Below, one piece after another: positions 17,180 through 22,045 of a stretch of 24,845 nucleotides of DNA. Numbering within the stretch: the stretch's first letter is position 1; each line of letters opens with the position of its first letter. The translations under genes and the position numbers were made by a program. The notes under the pieces are model-generated. The model had not been told where the DNA came from and made no database searches. It worked only from the letters and a program-made list of their open reading frames with translations. The stretch comes from a virus: IMG/VR virus record IMGVR_UViG_3300033143_000243, positions 1 to 24,845 of that record, one strand, 5' to 3'.

Positions 17180-17869
17180 TTAATTATCTCCCATTCGATA
17201 CCAAGCTAATGGTGCTCCTTCTGGTGTTTCGTTTAAATTTGCTACTTTACCTGGATTATCTACTGTACATTGAAAAATCCCATCAAATGTATCTTTGGAT
17301 AAATTAGTATTCCATATTGCTAGTTCGTCTAAATATCCATCCATACTTCTAGTAACATCATGACCTATTCTCCAAGGAGCAGTAGGGTTTACAGTACCTC
17401 CAGGATTAGCCGATACGGCTGTCCAATCACTAGAAGTCCCTGTAAAATCTCTTAAATACATATTAATATTAGTTCCATCCCACGATACTCCTAAATATTG
17501 CCATATGTTTGCAGTTGCTATTAAATTAGATTGACCTCCTGCAGCACCAGCACTAGTATTAAAAAGAATTCTCCATCCATTTGGAGCATCATGATAAAGC
17601 AAAAAATTAGCAGGTCCAACTTGCCATTTTGCAATTATAGGTCTATCAGACCCAATAGAAGTCGTGTTGTACCAAAAAGAAATACTAAATGCTGACAACC
17701 CTCCTAACACCTCATCAGTTACTTTAAAATAAGTTGCGTCAGCTGAGTCAAACTCCATAGAAAACTCATTGTTTATAGGATTCGGAAAGACAGGGGGTGG
17801 AGGACCGCCTGCTCCCACTTGAGAGCCAAACACATTCGTTGTTATGCCTATTCCAACGCTAGTATACAT
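17180..17869 (-). CDS. Single LamG-domain surface protein ending at a module boundary (229 aa)
   Basis: One LamG-like beta sandwich fills most of the protein. NEFSMEFDSADATYFKV opens it, LSAFSISFWYN is the typical second strand, WQYLGVSWDG and INMYLRDF form the hairpin, and GYLDELAIWNTNLS closes it. The last residues, PLAWYRMGDN, are the start of the linker that joins LamG units in the neighbouring 1242-residue protein (VAYWRTGDN at 222-230 there), so this protein stops just where a second unit would begin. This suggests a truncated or split relative of the next gene. A role in virion adhesion is inferred from the domain and context. It has a glycine/proline-rich N-terminus (GAGGPPPPVFPNP). 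Confidence 0.8.
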   Translation of the reverse strand: MYTSVGIGITTNVFGSQVGAGGPPPPVFPNPINNEFSMEFDSADATYFKVTDEVLGGLSAFSISFWYNTTSIGSDRPIIAKWQVGPANFLLYHDAPNGWRILFNTSAGAAGGQSNLIATANIWQYLGVSWDGTNINMYLRDFTGTSSDWTAVSANPGGTVNPTAPWRIGHDVTRSMDGYLDELAIWNTNLSKDTFDGIFQCTVDNPGKVANLNETPEGAPLAWYRMGDN

Positions 17870-17872
17870 ATG

Positions 17873-18364
17873 TTACCAATTTGCGACTAAGCTAGTAGCT
17901 GTAGTTCCGTTATCCCATACTCTAATAACTTGCACAGGTAAAAAAGTTCCTGTAGGTACTCCTACATAAACTATGTCGTTTCCACGAACAGTAGTTACTT
18001 TAATATCTCCAGTTGCCCCACAATAGATAATACATCCTTCGCTGTGATTTGCTTCGGGGTCTAAATATATAGAATATTCTTTTCCTGTTGCAGTAAAAAT
18101 ATCTGTTTCTAAGCTTAATTCTGTAGCACTGTCTACACTATTTACAATAGTTTTAGTACCGTCAGTTTCGTTTACTACAATAGCTCCTGGAGTAATAAAT
18201 CCTTGTACAGTATCAAATGAAGCAGAAGAGTCTAATAATTTGTTTGCTGCCGCTGGACCTGTGTTAGTCCCTGTGAGTTTGGTTGATGAAATAAGAGGAA
18301 TATCTACGGTGTCACTTGGTATAACGACTGCAGCTAATCCTACTTGTAATTTTTGATATGCCAT
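17873..18364 (-). CDS. Small beta-rich virion-type protein (163 aa)
   Basis: A low-charge, Thr/Val/Gly-rich protein without membrane segments. It starts AYQKLQVGLAAVVIPSDTVDIPLI and ends VRGNDIVYVGVPTGTF, then LPVQVIRVWDNGTTATSLVANW. The ending, with a phrase of the type GTFLPVQVxRVW followed by a small tail, is one I recall from small structural proteins of marine phages. These may decorate the head or seal the neck, but the precise role is not established here. Residues 30-100 look inserted (LTGTNTGPAAANKLLDSSASFDTVQGFI and following). It is eight bases downstream of the Cys-containing gene and three bases before the LamG protein, so it belongs to the same transcript. Confidence 0.65.
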   Translation of the reverse strand: MAYQKLQVGLAAVVIPSDTVDIPLISSTKLTGTNTGPAAANKLLDSSASFDTVQGFITPGAIVVNETDGTKTIVNSVDSATELSLETDIFTATGKEYSIYLDPEANHSEGCIIYCGATGDIKVTTVRGNDIVYVGVPTGTFLPVQVIRVWDNGTTATSLVANW

Positions 18365-18372
18365 TTTTTAAT

Positions 18373-18552
18373 TTATTTATCTTTATTATATGGAAAAACA
18401 CGATTTAAAGTGTCACGCCTTTTAGAACACCCGCAGTCTTTTCCTAGAGCTTTAGCTCCTTTTTCTACTATTTTTTTTATGCCAGTTGCTTCGGTGACTC
18501 TTTCAATAGAATCACCTAAGCCTCTTGGTTTTACTCTTGCCCTTGTTGGCAT
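18373..18552 (-). CDS. Small basic protein with a DCGC motif (59 aa)
   Basis: Starts MPTRARVKPRGLGDSIERV, continues EATGIKKIVEKGAKALGKD, then has the cysteine pair CGC (residues 40-42) followed by SKRRDTLNRVFPYNK. The same ordering of GLGD, ATGIKK, DCGC and a final LN-x-(V/L/I)FPY occurs in many short phage proteins I recall from marine data, so it is probably a real conserved family of unknown function. Two cysteines in a CxC are too few for a zinc site unless the protein dimerises. It is too short to be found by a 60-residue cutoff. Its ATG overlaps the stop of the gene at 18552-18716 as TAATG. Confidence 0.7.
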   Translation of the reverse strand: MPTRARVKPRGLGDSIERVTEATGIKKIVEKGAKALGKDCGCSKRRDTLNRVFPYNKDK

Positions 18553-18716
18553 TATTTTACGTTTGCTTTAAAAGCTAATAAAAACTCTCTTAGGCTTATT
18601 CCAAAAGAAATACCAGCGTATAAAGGGTGGCTTTCAGCTATTAAAGCTAAACCTATTGCGGCAGCACACCCAGACTTAAATAAAGATGAGTTAATTACTT
18701 TCTTAACCTTATCCAT
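18552..18716 (-). CDS. Small hydrophobic protein (54 aa)
   Basis: MDKVKKVINSSLFKSGCAA begins a short protein whose middle (about residues 15-42) is hydrophobic and small-residue-rich (AAAIGLALIAESHPLYAGISF). The end is a charged helix, LREFLLAFKANVK. It may sit in or on the membrane as one weak hairpin, or be a small virion protein. No family is recognised. It begins two bases after the stop of the gene at 18719 and ends in a TAATG junction with the next gene, which strongly supports that it is translated. Confidence 0.65.
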   Translation of the reverse strand: MDKVKKVINSSLFKSGCAAAIGLALIAESHPLYAGISFGISLREFLLAFKANVK

Positions 18717-18718
18717 AA

Positions 18719-18916
18719 TTATTTTTTTATATTAGCACTGTTACGTTTCTTAACGCCTTCGTACTTCATCCCATGGTCTCCGCCATAGGCGTGTCCGTAG
18801 ATTTTTTTAGACATAGCCTTAGACTCGTCTCTTCTATCTTTTAAAGATTGCTTGTGATGACCTTTATGCTTGTTTCCTAAAGATTCATCTAATCTTGCAT
18901 TATAACCTTGTTTCAT
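18719..18916 (-). CDS. Small basic hydrophilic protein (65 aa)
   Basis: MKQGYNARLDESLG, then a Lys/His-rich stretch (NKHKGHHKQSLKDRRDESKAM), then KKIYGHAYGGDHGMKYEG and a Lys tail. There is no hydrophobic core, so it is probably disordered or nucleic-acid/partner-bound. The phrase of form KQGYNARLDESLG followed by KDRRDESKAM is one I recall from short marine phage proteins of unknown function. It lies five bases after the Lys-rich 46-residue gene, inside the cluster of small basic proteins. A DNA-associated or internal virion role is possible; no motif shows it. Confidence 0.7.
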   Translation of the reverse strand: MKQGYNARLDESLGNKHKGHHKQSLKDRRDESKAMSKKIYGHAYGGDHGMKYEGVKKRNSANIKK

Positions 18917-18921
18917 AATTT

Positions 18922-19062
18922 CTATTTTTTGTTTTTTTTCTTTTTTCTTCCTTTGGCAGCCATTTTAGCAAATTTAGTTTTGCCATATTTTTTTCTACCT
19001 ATATAAGCAGCTAAAGCTTTAGAACCTACTTTTTTTGCTAATTTGTTGAATTTACTTGCCAT
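18922..19062 (-). CDS. Very lysine-rich 46-residue protein without acidic residues
   Basis: MASKFNKLAKKVGSKALAAY opens a short helix-prone protein that contains 17 lysines and 2 arginines in 46 residues and no Asp or Glu, ending RKKKKNKK. Such extreme positive charge suggests binding to DNA, RNA or the membrane surface; histone-tail-like or antimicrobial-like behaviour are alternatives. The gene starts only three bases after a TATATTTG promoter box (19066-19073), so its message may be leaderless. It heads a sub-cluster running on to the LamG genes. The poly-A coding tract near its end (18924-18953) is prone to sequencing error, so the exact C-terminus is less certain. Confidence 0.65.
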   Translation of the reverse strand: MASKFNKLAKKVGSKALAAYIGRKKYGKTKFAKMAAKGRKKKKNKK

Positions 19063-19065
19063 ATG

Positions 19066-19073
19066 CAAATATA
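19066..19073 (-). promoter_or_regulatory. Candidate -7 promoter box TATATTTG almost touching a start codon
   Basis: The minus strand reads TATATTTG CAT ATG, with three bases between the box and the ATG at 19062. In Bacteroidota the transcription start lies a few bases after the -7 box, so the message would begin at or next to the start codon. It sits in a 25-base gap between two small genes. Confidence 0.5.
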
Positions 19074-19087
19074 GTAATAATTTCGCA

Positions 19088-19249
19088 TTAATAAGATTGA
19101 GACTCCATGCCGTAATTAGGGTTATTAACTTTAGAACCTTTCATTACTTTTGCAAATTCATGTGCTTGAGCTTTTCCTACTGCATTGTATGGAAAACTTT
19201 TCTTCATTGACTTTCCTGTGTCAGGACATTTATAACTAACTGTTGGCAT
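19088..19249 (-). CDS. Small protein with a single CPDTGK motif (53 aa)
   Basis: The better start is the ATG at 19249 (MPTVSYKCPDTGKSMKKSF). The frame is open further upstream, but that extension is Lys/Ile-rich and overlaps the previous gene. The protein continues PYNAVGKAQAHEFAKVMKG and ends NPNYGMESQSY. One cysteine sits in YKCPDTGK, like half of a zinc knuckle. Short basic proteins with the pattern Y-K-C-P-x-T-G-K followed by K-x-F-P-Y are known to me from marine phage data as hypothetical. It follows the 89-residue gene after 22 AT-rich bases. Function is unknown. Confidence 0.65.
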   Translation of the reverse strand: MPTVSYKCPDTGKSMKKSFPYNAVGKAQAHEFAKVMKGSKVNNPNYGMESQSY

Positions 19250-19271
19250 AATTTTATTTTTTTTTATGTTT

Positions 19272-19541
19272 TTACCCCCTAGCTTTTTTATCGCCAGGCA
19301 TATCATTTTTATCTCCACGATTTTTTTTCATATTACAAAATCGTATTCTAATTTTTCCTTTATACATTTTTTCGCAAGCATCTTTTCCGTCTCCGTTTCC
19401 GTATGTTCCCTTGCGTCTATTATGTTTATTTAGCTTGCTTCTTTTTTTAGTAGCTTTTCGGGTTTTGTTATACTCTTTGTCATATGCTAATTTTTTAGCA
19501 TACGCTTCAGGGTTTTCTTTATAATATTGAGAAGTCTTCAT
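19272..19541 (-). CDS. Small basic protein with NRRKGTYGNGDGKD motif (89 aa)
   Basis: The start at 19541 is preferred over an ATG six bases upstream because it forms a TAATG junction with the preceding stop, as at several other junctions here. Residues 1-40 are Lys/Tyr-rich (SQYYKENPEAYAKKLAYDKEYNKTRK in parts). The centre carries LNKHNRRKGTYGNGDGKDAC, and the end has two CxxxxxxxC-type cysteines with CNMKKNRGDKNDMPG. The Lys/Asn/His-rich segment before GNGDGKD recurs in short marine phage proteins I recall, sometimes adjacent to HNH-like words, but no complete HNH site is visible. A nucleic-acid-binding role is plausible and unproven. Confidence 0.7.
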   Translation of the reverse strand: MKTSQYYKENPEAYAKKLAYDKEYNKTRKATKKRSKLNKHNRRKGTYGNGDGKDACEKMYKGKIRIRFCNMKKNRGDKNDMPGDKKARG

Positions 19542-19831
19542 TACCATTTTACTTTATTCGCCCAATAAGCTGCAGACATTTTTCCTTTGGCGATGTTTTT
19601 AGCATGTCTAGCTTTAAAACTTCTTCTTTTAGCTTTCATTCTATCTGACTCACCTGCCTTTGGTTTACCAGCAGTTTTGGCTCCTTTTTGACCAAATCTA
19701 ATTGTTTTTATTTTATCACCCACTTTAGCTACCACAATATGAGACTTCTTAGGGTGATTAGGAGTTCTTTTAGGTTTATTATACCCTGACACTCCTGCCC
19801 TTACTAATCTACTATCTTTTTTTGCTGCCAT
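19541..19831 (-). CDS. Small basic protein with RRSFKARH and SAAYWANKVKW motifs (96 aa)
   Basis: A Lys/Arg-rich protein. DSRLVRAGVSGYNKPKRTPN is followed by HPKKSHIVVAKVGDKIKTIR, which reads as a small beta unit, then FGQKGAKTAGKPKAGESDRM, then KAKRRSFKARHAKNIAKGKM and SAAYWANKVKW. This arrangement, ending in an RRSFKARH helix and an AAYWANKVKW tail, belongs to a very widespread small protein family in marine phages and some large viruses; I recall no established function. The basic helix could bind DNA. It is flanked by TAATG junctions on both sides (19541 and 19831), so it is translated as part of a chain with its neighbours. Confidence 0.75.
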   Translation of the reverse strand: MAAKKDSRLVRAGVSGYNKPKRTPNHPKKSHIVVAKVGDKIKTIRFGQKGAKTAGKPKAGESDRMKAKRRSFKARHAKNIAKGKMSAAYWANKVKW

Positions 19832-19953
19832 TATTTTTTAATTTTTTTAACTTTTCCATTATGGGTGCGAGCAAACTTATGAGTTTTAGTCTCTCTTATT
19901 AAAGTTCCACTATAAGTTTTACCTCCCCATTTCCAACTTACTTTCTTTGCCAT
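19831..19953 (-). CDS. Very small basic protein (40 aa)
   Basis: MAKKVSWKWGGKTYSGTLIR followed by ETKTHKFARTHNGKVKKIKK. It has 13 Lys or Arg and one acidic residue, and two tryptophans near the start suggest a small beta barrel like a single SH3-type hairpin set. Short proteins with V-x-W-x-W-x-G-K-T-Y-x-G occur in marine phages without known role. Both ends are TAATG junctions (19953 with the coiled-coil gene, 19831 with the 96-residue gene), which is the strongest evidence that this short frame is real. Confidence 0.7.
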   Translation of the reverse strand: MAKKVSWKWGGKTYSGTLIRETKTHKFARTHNGKVKKIKK

Positions 19954-20264
19954 TATCTCATTTTTAAAAGTTCATTTTCTTTTTCTAAGTATTCTACTTT
20001 AGTTCGTAAAGAAGCTACTTCTTCAGTAAGTTTTAATACTGACGCTCTTAATTCATCTTTTTCTTTAGCTGACTCCACCAGGAGTTGTTCTAATTTAGCT
20101 ACTCTATGTTTCAAATCGTCTCTATATTGAATGGTGTCACTATTTTCTGTTGCATTTTTTTTCTGGTCAGCTTTTAATTTTATTCTTGTTTCTGCAAATT
20201 TCCAAAGTCCTGCTGTACCCAATAGACCTCCAATTATTGCAATAATCTCAGTAATATTATCCAT
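19953..20264 (-). CDS. N-terminally anchored coiled-coil membrane protein, spanin-like topology (103 aa)
   Basis: One N-terminal membrane segment (about residues 5-22, IIAIIGGLLGTAGLW) is followed by a charged linker (KFAETRIKLKADQKKN). A long coiled coil fills about 48-103 (LKHRVAKLEQLLVESAKEKD, VLKLTEEVASLRTKVEYLEK). This is the architecture of inner-membrane spanins (Rz type) and also of some small holin-like proteins. No outer-membrane lipoprotein partner with a lipobox is seen next to it. The gene overlaps the upstream 31-residue membrane peptide by eight bases, and the two may work together. It is distant from the main lysis pair at 12111-13167, so a lysis role is an inference. Confidence 0.6.
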   Translation of the reverse strand: MDNITEIIAIIGGLLGTAGLWKFAETRIKLKADQKKNATENSDTIQYRDDLKHRVAKLEQLLVESAKEKDELRASVLKLTEEVASLRTKVEYLEKENELLKMR

Positions 20265-20352
20265 TTTTATTATTTTCTTTAGTGTAAACGAATAGCATTA
20301 GTAGCATAGGAATCACCCACATTAAAAATAATATTACGCTTTGTGTTTTCAT
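20257..20352 (-). CDS. Single-pass membrane peptide (31 aa)
   Basis: MKTQSVILFLMWVIPMLLML followed by FVYTKENNKNG. Residues 4-23 are one strong transmembrane helix with four methionines, and the tail is short and polar. The start shares ATGA with the stop of the 121-residue membrane protein, and the end overlaps the start of the coiled-coil membrane gene, so it is embedded in a translationally coupled run of three membrane proteins. The size and topology fit tiny phage membrane peptides such as lysis modulators. Function is unknown. Confidence 0.6.
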   Translation of the reverse strand: MKTQSVILFLMWVIPMLLMLFVYTKENNKNG

Positions 20353-20714
20353 GATTTGTGAAACTGTTCTCTTTTTAGCCTAATTAAACTACCACCTGCA
20401 CTAAAAACTAAAACTACCCAACCATAATGAGTAGCATCATCTAATCCACATGGACTAATAGCATATAAGATTAAAGTACCCATAAACAAACATAAAGATA
20501 ATAAAGATGCTTTTACTCGCCAACATATTTTAGACGTAGAAACTGCCCACAACTGAAACCAACCCCCACCAATAACTAAAGGTAAAAATATAGGCATGAA
20601 TCCTACCTCACAATACAAAGCTGCTGGAGTGAGAAAAGCATTGCATAATCCTAAAGTAATTTCAGTAGGTTCTGAATCGCTATACGCCCAAATATGTAGG
20701 AGCTTTTTAATCAT
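20349..20714 (-). CDS. Polytopic small membrane protein (121 aa)
   Basis: After a polar start (IKKLLHIWAYSDSEPTEITL) there are about four hydrophobic stretches: around 20-35, 38-56 (VGFMPIFLPLVIGGGWFQLW), 67-87 (VKASLLSLCLFMGTLILYAI) and 95-111. The C-terminus SLIRLKREQFHKS is basic and probably cytoplasmic. Small marine phage proteins with an SEPTEI-type opening and this topology are known to me only as hypothetical. Possible roles are holin-like lysis control or superinfection exclusion, neither shown by a motif. It overlaps its upstream neighbour by eight bases and its downstream neighbour as ATGA. Confidence 0.65.
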   Translation of the reverse strand: MIKKLLHIWAYSDSEPTEITLGLCNAFLTPAALYCEVGFMPIFLPLVIGGGWFQLWAVSTSKICWRVKASLLSLCLFMGTLILYAISPCGLDDATHYGWVVLVFSAGGSLIRLKREQFHKS

Positions 20715-20844
20715 TGGAATCTTTACCGTTTAGTTTTTCTTTAGTATCTCCTATAGCTTTTAAAGCTGAATCGCATACTACGTTTGCACATTCTTTTAAA
20801 GTCTCTTTTAACAACGGTCTACCGCATTTTTCACATTTACTCAT
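20707..20844 (-). CDS. Small four-cysteine protein, zinc-ribbon-like (45 aa)
   Basis: The frame reads MSKCEKCGRPLLKETLKECA, then NVVCDSALKAIGDTKEKLNG and KDSND. Cysteines at 4, 7, 19 and 24 form CxxC plus a second pair, and CEKCGRPL is a classic zinc-knuckle opening. It might bind zinc and contact nucleic acid or protein. It is the second gene of the late operon, 16 bases after the 42-residue gene, and overlaps the following membrane gene by eight bases. Confidence 0.65.
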   Translation of the reverse strand: MSKCEKCGRPLLKETLKECANVVCDSALKAIGDTKEKLNGKDSND

Positions 20845-20860
20845 TATCTAATTTTTATAT

Positions 20861-20989
20861 TTAACTTCCGCAACTTAAACACTCCTCATCATCAATGCTA
20901 CATTGCCTCTCTGGAACAGTTTGTTCTTGGGCTTTTTCTAGTAGTTTTTCAAATTCGGATTTCTCTTCTTTTTTCTTATCTTCGTTCAT
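20861..20989 (-). CDS. First gene of the late operon, small acidic peptide ending in CLSCGS (42 aa)
   Basis: MNEDKKKEEKSEFEKLLEKA is a charged helix, followed by QEQTVPERQCSIDDEECLSC and GS. Three cysteines near the end, two of them in CLSC, suggest a metal site or disulfide. The ATG at 20989 directly abuts a paired palindrome (20989-21008) and a TATCTTTG promoter box, so it is the first gene transcribed leftward from this point. Its expression should be the most directly affected by any repressor bound there. Confidence 0.65.
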   Translation of the reverse strand: MNEDKKKEEKSEFEKLLEKAQEQTVPERQCSIDDEECLSCGS

Positions 20990-21008
20990 TGTACAAGTGT
21001 TTGTACAA
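20989..21008. promoter_or_regulatory. Paired palindromic operator TTGTACAA-N4-TTGTACAA
   Basis: Two identical 8-base palindromes, TTGTACAA, are separated by GTGT, so their centres are 12 bp apart. The left copy touches the start codon of the 42-residue gene, and the right copy overlaps its -7 box by three bases. Exact TTGTACAA was not noticed elsewhere in the window. A dimeric regulator bound here would block the leftward promoter and lies in the leader of the divergent plus-strand gene, so that gene's product is the obvious candidate regulator. Confidence 0.65.
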
Positions 21009-21013
21009 AGATA
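21006..21013 (-). promoter_or_regulatory. Candidate -7 promoter box TATCTTTG for the late operon
   Basis: The minus strand reads TATCTTTG, 16 bases before the ATG at 20989. It is identical to boxes at 12095 and 24408. Its TTTG is part of the right-hand palindrome of the operator. No -33 TTTG at the normal spacing was found, so the promoter may need an activator. Confidence 0.6.
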
Positions 21014-21028
21014 ATAAAATTAAATTCA

Positions 21029-21484
21029 ATGAATTCGGAAACTAAGCATATCCCCAGAGGATATCTTAAATACTATAGGGTGATTAGATATTTCTTTTGT
21101 GCTAAGTATAATCTCTCTTATCCTGAGTTAGAAATGCTTTTCTTTTTAGAAGGTGAAAAATATTTTTCTCGTCAAGACTTTAATGACTATAATGAATTGT
21201 TTAGCTGGGATAAAAAACGGTTTGAGAAGCTGCGTCAAGAAGAATGGATAAGTACATTTCGTAAACCATACAAAAAAATAAAAGCCATGTATATGGTCTC
21301 TCAAAAAGGTAAGAGGCTAATTGATTCTTTTTATAAAAAGTTAGCAGGAGAAGAAATACCTGTTAGCGAAAGTGGTAATCCTTTATTTAGAAGGAATGTT
21401 TCTTATACCGACAAAGTATATAGGAATATGATAATAGAGATGAATGACTTTATAAAACAACAACGACATCTCTCTCAAGAATAA
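21029..21484 (+). CDS. Possible winged-helix transcription regulator (151 aa), the only plus-strand gene
   Basis: Residues about 20-110 read like a winged helix of MarR-like build: YFFCAKYNLSYPELEMLFFL (two helices), EGEKYFSRQDFNDY, a recognition-helix candidate around WDKKRFEKLRQEEWIS, then a basic wing FRKPYKKIKAMYMVSQKGKR and helix LIDSFYKKLAG. The C-terminal part (112-151) is polar with helix MIIEMNDFIKQQRH. The assignment is by pattern only. The gene is divergent from the late operon across a paired palindrome, the usual layout of a self-regulating controller. An AAATTCA leader precedes the ATG at 21029. Its last 35 bases overlap groES on the other strand. Confidence 0.6.
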   Translation: MNSETKHIPRGYLKYYRVIRYFFCAKYNLSYPELEMLFFLEGEKYFSRQDFNDYNELFSWDKKRFEKLRQEEWISTFRKPYKKIKAMYMVSQKGKRLIDSFYKKLAGEEIPVSESGNPLFRRNVSYTDKVYRNMIIEMNDFIKQQRHLSQE

Positions 21485-21707
21485 TTGTCCTGGCTATTTT
21501 ATTTATTAGCATTGTAAAGCATCTAGCTTTATCATAATATATTTCGTCACCTTCTTTAATTACTGTAACCTCAGTCCCTGGTTTTATGACCGAAGCTTTT
21601 TGATATCTCATTTCTTCTTTGTCATTGGCAGATAACAATAGCCCTGAGTCAGTTACTATTTCTTCATCTATGTCCTGAACTATTATATATTTATTTAGAG
21701 GTTTCAT
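21450..21707 (-). CDS. groES: Phage GroES-type co-chaperonin (85 aa)
   Basis: Caps the GroEL ring as a heptamer. The layout matches Cpn10: PLNKYIIVQDI (3-13) opens the barrel, SGLLLSANDKEEM (21-33) is the mobile loop with a hydrophobic GLLL that should contact GroEL apical domains, QKASVIKPGTEV (36-47) and IKEGDEIYYDKA (50-61) are the core strands, and ILERDVVVVL (76-85) is the last strand. It is shorter than the usual 95-97 residues, mainly in the roof loop. It is the last gene of an operon that starts with groEL, the reverse of the normal bacterial groES-groEL order. Its start lies inside the end of the 60-residue gene and its end overlaps the plus-strand gene. Confidence 0.85.
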   Translation of the reverse strand: MKPLNKYIIVQDIDEEIVTDSGLLLSANDKEEMRYQKASVIKPGTEVTVIKEGDEIYYDKARCFTMLINKIARTIILERDVVVVL

Positions 21708-21873
21708 GTTGTTTAAATTTAACTGGATACTTGGACAAGTAGGGTATTACATCTTTTAGTTTAGCAAACTTTATATATTTCCCTTCTACATCTAGCACCT
21801 TTATCATTTTAATTATTATGTCTTGACCATCATAATCGTACCTTACTATTTCAAGACTATGTGGTTTTTTCAT
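21691..21873 (-). CDS. Small uncharacterised protein between groEL and groES, nearest groES (60 aa)
   Basis: A soluble, mixed-charge protein: SLEIVRYDYDGQDIIIKMIK looks like two beta strands joined by a turn, followed by VLDVEGKYIKFAKLKDVIPY and a polar tail. I recognise no family. It overlaps both neighbours by 17 bases, so it is translated with them. Its place inside a chaperonin operon suggests a helper or client-related role, but cargo genes often sit in such gaps. Confidence 0.6.
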   Translation of the reverse strand: MKKPHSLEIVRYDYDGQDIIIKMIKVLDVEGKYIKFAKLKDVIPYLSKYPVKFKQHETSK

Positions 21874-22045
21874 CTCTTAAATTTTTATACGCTTCATCGG
21901 CACTTCTCAAAGATGAACCGCATTTATCTTTTTTGCCATTGAAGTAATTTATATATTCATCTCTTGGGATACAGTACCACTTAGTCACATAAGGGTTATA
22001 ATGAAATACTACGTTTTGTATATCGTATGGTTTATTCCGACTCAT
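21857..22045 (-). CDS. Small uncharacterised protein downstream of groEL (62 aa)
   Basis: Residues 8-40 are aromatic-rich (DIQNVVFHYNPYVTKWYCIP, RDEYINYFNGKK), with two cysteines, and the C-terminal third is a charged helix (RSADEAYKNLRDEK). The phrase of type VVFHYNPY...W-x-(C/A)-x-P-R-(D/E) followed by Y-(F/I)-N reads like a compact fold found in other phage hypothetical proteins, function unknown. It begins 14 bases inside the groEL end and ends 17 bases inside the next gene. Confidence 0.6.
   Translation of the reverse strand: MSRNKPYDIQNVVFHYNPYVTKWYCIPRDEYINYFNGKKDKCGSSLRSADEAYKNLRDEKTT

Noticed and set aside
19250-19318. Longer start for the 53-residue gene
   Set aside because: The extension is low-complexity Lys/Ile sequence that overlaps the previous gene. 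The inner ATG begins a sensible MPTVSYKCPDTGK.
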